Position numbers and translations under genes: made by a program. Positions 5,447 through 6,170 of a stretch of 6,170 bases of DNA are shown piece by piece. Source of the DNA: Candidatus Firestoneibacteriota bacterium (GTDB taxonomy: Bacteria > Oederibacteriota > JAAXVQ01); contig JAAXVQ010000126.1 in NCBI GenBank assembly GCA_013335425.1, forward strand, positions 1-6,170, in the 5' to 3' direction. Under the pieces are notes generated by a model. It saw only the letters and a program-made list of their open reading frames with translations, did no database searches and was not told where the DNA came from. Numbering within the stretch: the stretch's first letter is position 1; the number at the start of each line of letters is the position of its first letter.

Positions 5447-6170
5447 ATGTCGAAACGATATGCGATTTTCCTGGTTATGCTGTTTTTTTCCACGCAAGGT
5501 TATGCGGCTGCGCCGGATTTAATCCGTAACGGCGATTTTGCCGTGGCCACGCCCACCCCCCCGGCGGTGGGCATCCCCAATTGGGTCAGTTCCACTTCCA
5601 CCAATGAAAGTTACTATGCCCCGACGATAAATACCAGCATCGGCAATACCAATTCTGGAGGCTCGGGCGCACCTTGCGCCATCGTAGGCGGCACGGTTCC
5701 CTATCAAGGTACCTCTTCTTTGTTGCAATACATTTATGTACCCCCGGACGCTTTGGGCAACACCTTGATGATGTCCTACCAGTGGGTGGCGGACAAATGC
5801 CTTCAAACCTTCGATTGGGCAGAGGGGCGCATCCAAGGGGTGCCTTTTTTTCACGAGGAACCGACCAACTTTCCCCAAGTGGACCCCACGCCGGGCTGGC
5901 GGCAAATCACGCCTTTTGTGCCCCTGGGCAACTACCGCAATACTACCATTACCGTGGAATTTTTGACGCATTGCGATGCGATTGCCCTGCAAACCAATTA
6001 CTTATGCGTGGACGATGTCGCACTTTGGTGCTATACGGCGACAAAAACCGCAACTTTGACCATCACCATTACGTCCACGGTCACGCCCACGGCGACGATT
6101 TCACCTACGATCACCCAAACCGCCACCATTACACCCACCCGGACCATCACCCCCACGGTTTCACCCTCGC
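5447..6170 (+). CDS. Secreted protein with jelly-roll-like domain and Thr/Pro-rich linker (3' end outside window)
   Basis: The first 241 residues are visible, with no stop before the window edge. A clear signal peptide, MSKRYAIFLVMLFFSTQGYA, precedes cleavage around residues 20-22. The mature start DLIRNGDF (24-31) and the later LCVDDVALWCY (186-196) resemble the opening 'NGDFE' and closing 'LDDVSL' strands of galactose-binding-like beta-sandwich domains, often carbohydrate-binding, in exported bacterial proteins. This domain has five cysteines (77, 118, 176, 187, 195), so disulfides are possible. From about residue 198 the chain becomes almost pure Thr with Pro, Ile, Ser and Val in alternation (TVTPTATISPTITQTATITP and onward), a flexible extracellular linker that normally leads to a further domain or a surface-anchoring or sorting tail, not visible here. 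The start is supported by AGAGG at 5436-5440, six bases before ATG, and by the promoter at 5385-5413. I cannot name the protein; sugar binding is inference. Confidence 0.8.
   Translation, partial: MSKRYAIFLVMLFFSTQGYAAAPDLIRNGDFAVATPTPPAVGIPNWVSSTSTNESYYAPTINTSIGNTNSGGSGAPCAIVGGTVPYQGTSSLLQYIYVPPDALGNTLMMSYQWVADKCLQTFDWAEGRIQGVPFFHEEPTNFPQVDPTPGWRQITPFVPLGNYRNTTITVEFLTHCDAIALQTNYLCVDDVALWCYTATKTATLTITITSTVTPTATISPTITQTATITPTRTITPTVSPS
6041..6170 (+). repeat. Degenerate Thr/Pro-coding low-complexity repeat
   Basis: From about 6041 to the window edge the DNA is a degenerate series of ACN codons alternating with ATC/ATT, CCC/CCT and GTC/GTT. The encoded protein repeats T-x-T-x with a TPT or SPT step about every six to ten residues. 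Thr codons vary (ACC, ACG, ACA, ACT), so selection appears to act on the protein and this is not a recent exact DNA duplication. Such tracts can change length by slippage and are often misassembled. Confidence 0.7.

Noticed and set aside
5519..5992. 157-residue open frame on the - strand under the secreted-protein gene
   Set aside because: No recognisable motif or ribosome binding site. The + strand frame has a signal peptide, promoter and Shine-Dalgarno sequence.

Overview
The window is ordinary protein-coding chromosome of a GC-rich (high-50s % by eye) Gram-negative bacterium. The evidence for an outer membrane is a PorV/PorQ-type barrel protein. A large secreted protein ending in a Thr/Pro-rich linker is also present. 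That combination is common in uncultivated lineages such as Elusimicrobiota, Omnitrophota, FCPU426-like and some FCB or PVC groups. I cannot place the organism more precisely from sequence alone. I see no tRNA, rRNA, CRISPR array, insertion sequence or phage gene.

Left block (1-3078, all + strand): the C-terminal part of an FAD-dependent amine-oxidase-like oxidoreductase, cut by the window edge; 18 bases later a DPM1-like GT2 glycosyltransferase; 81 bases later a PorV/PorQ-family outer-membrane protein; and, overlapping its stop by one base (TAATG), a UbiE/MenG-family methyltransferase. The first two genes look like a surface-polysaccharide or polyprenyl-phosphate-sugar module. The last two are translationally coupled, although their functions (outer-membrane barrel, quinone methylation) are not obviously related.

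Middle (3079-3257): a convergent gap of about 180 bases, locally AT-rich, with three closely spaced ATCTGCG words and no convincing terminator. The - strand gene at 3258-5228 encodes a complete 656-residue fusion of a class II aldolase with a short-chain dehydrogenase. It belongs to the rhamnulose-1-phosphate aldolase / lactaldehyde dehydrogenase type (RhaD/RhaE family) and stands alone, with no sugar kinase, isomerase or microcompartment gene nearby.

Right block: a divergent intergenic region (5229-5446) with a well-formed sigma70-type promoter in each direction. The aldolase promoter has a perfect 8-bp inverted repeat embracing its -10 box, which is a good operator candidate. The + strand gene from 5447 runs off the right end. 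It encodes a secreted protein with a signal peptide, a Cys-containing jelly-roll-like (carbohydrate-binding-like) domain and the start of a Thr/Pro repeat linker. The divergent layout suggests, but does not prove, that the sugar aldolase and the exported putative glycan-binding protein respond to related signals.

Nothing here is clearly a new biological system. The items most worth a second look are the aldolase operator, the partial secreted protein and the recurrent TCATCTGCGGA word on both sides of the aldolase gene.
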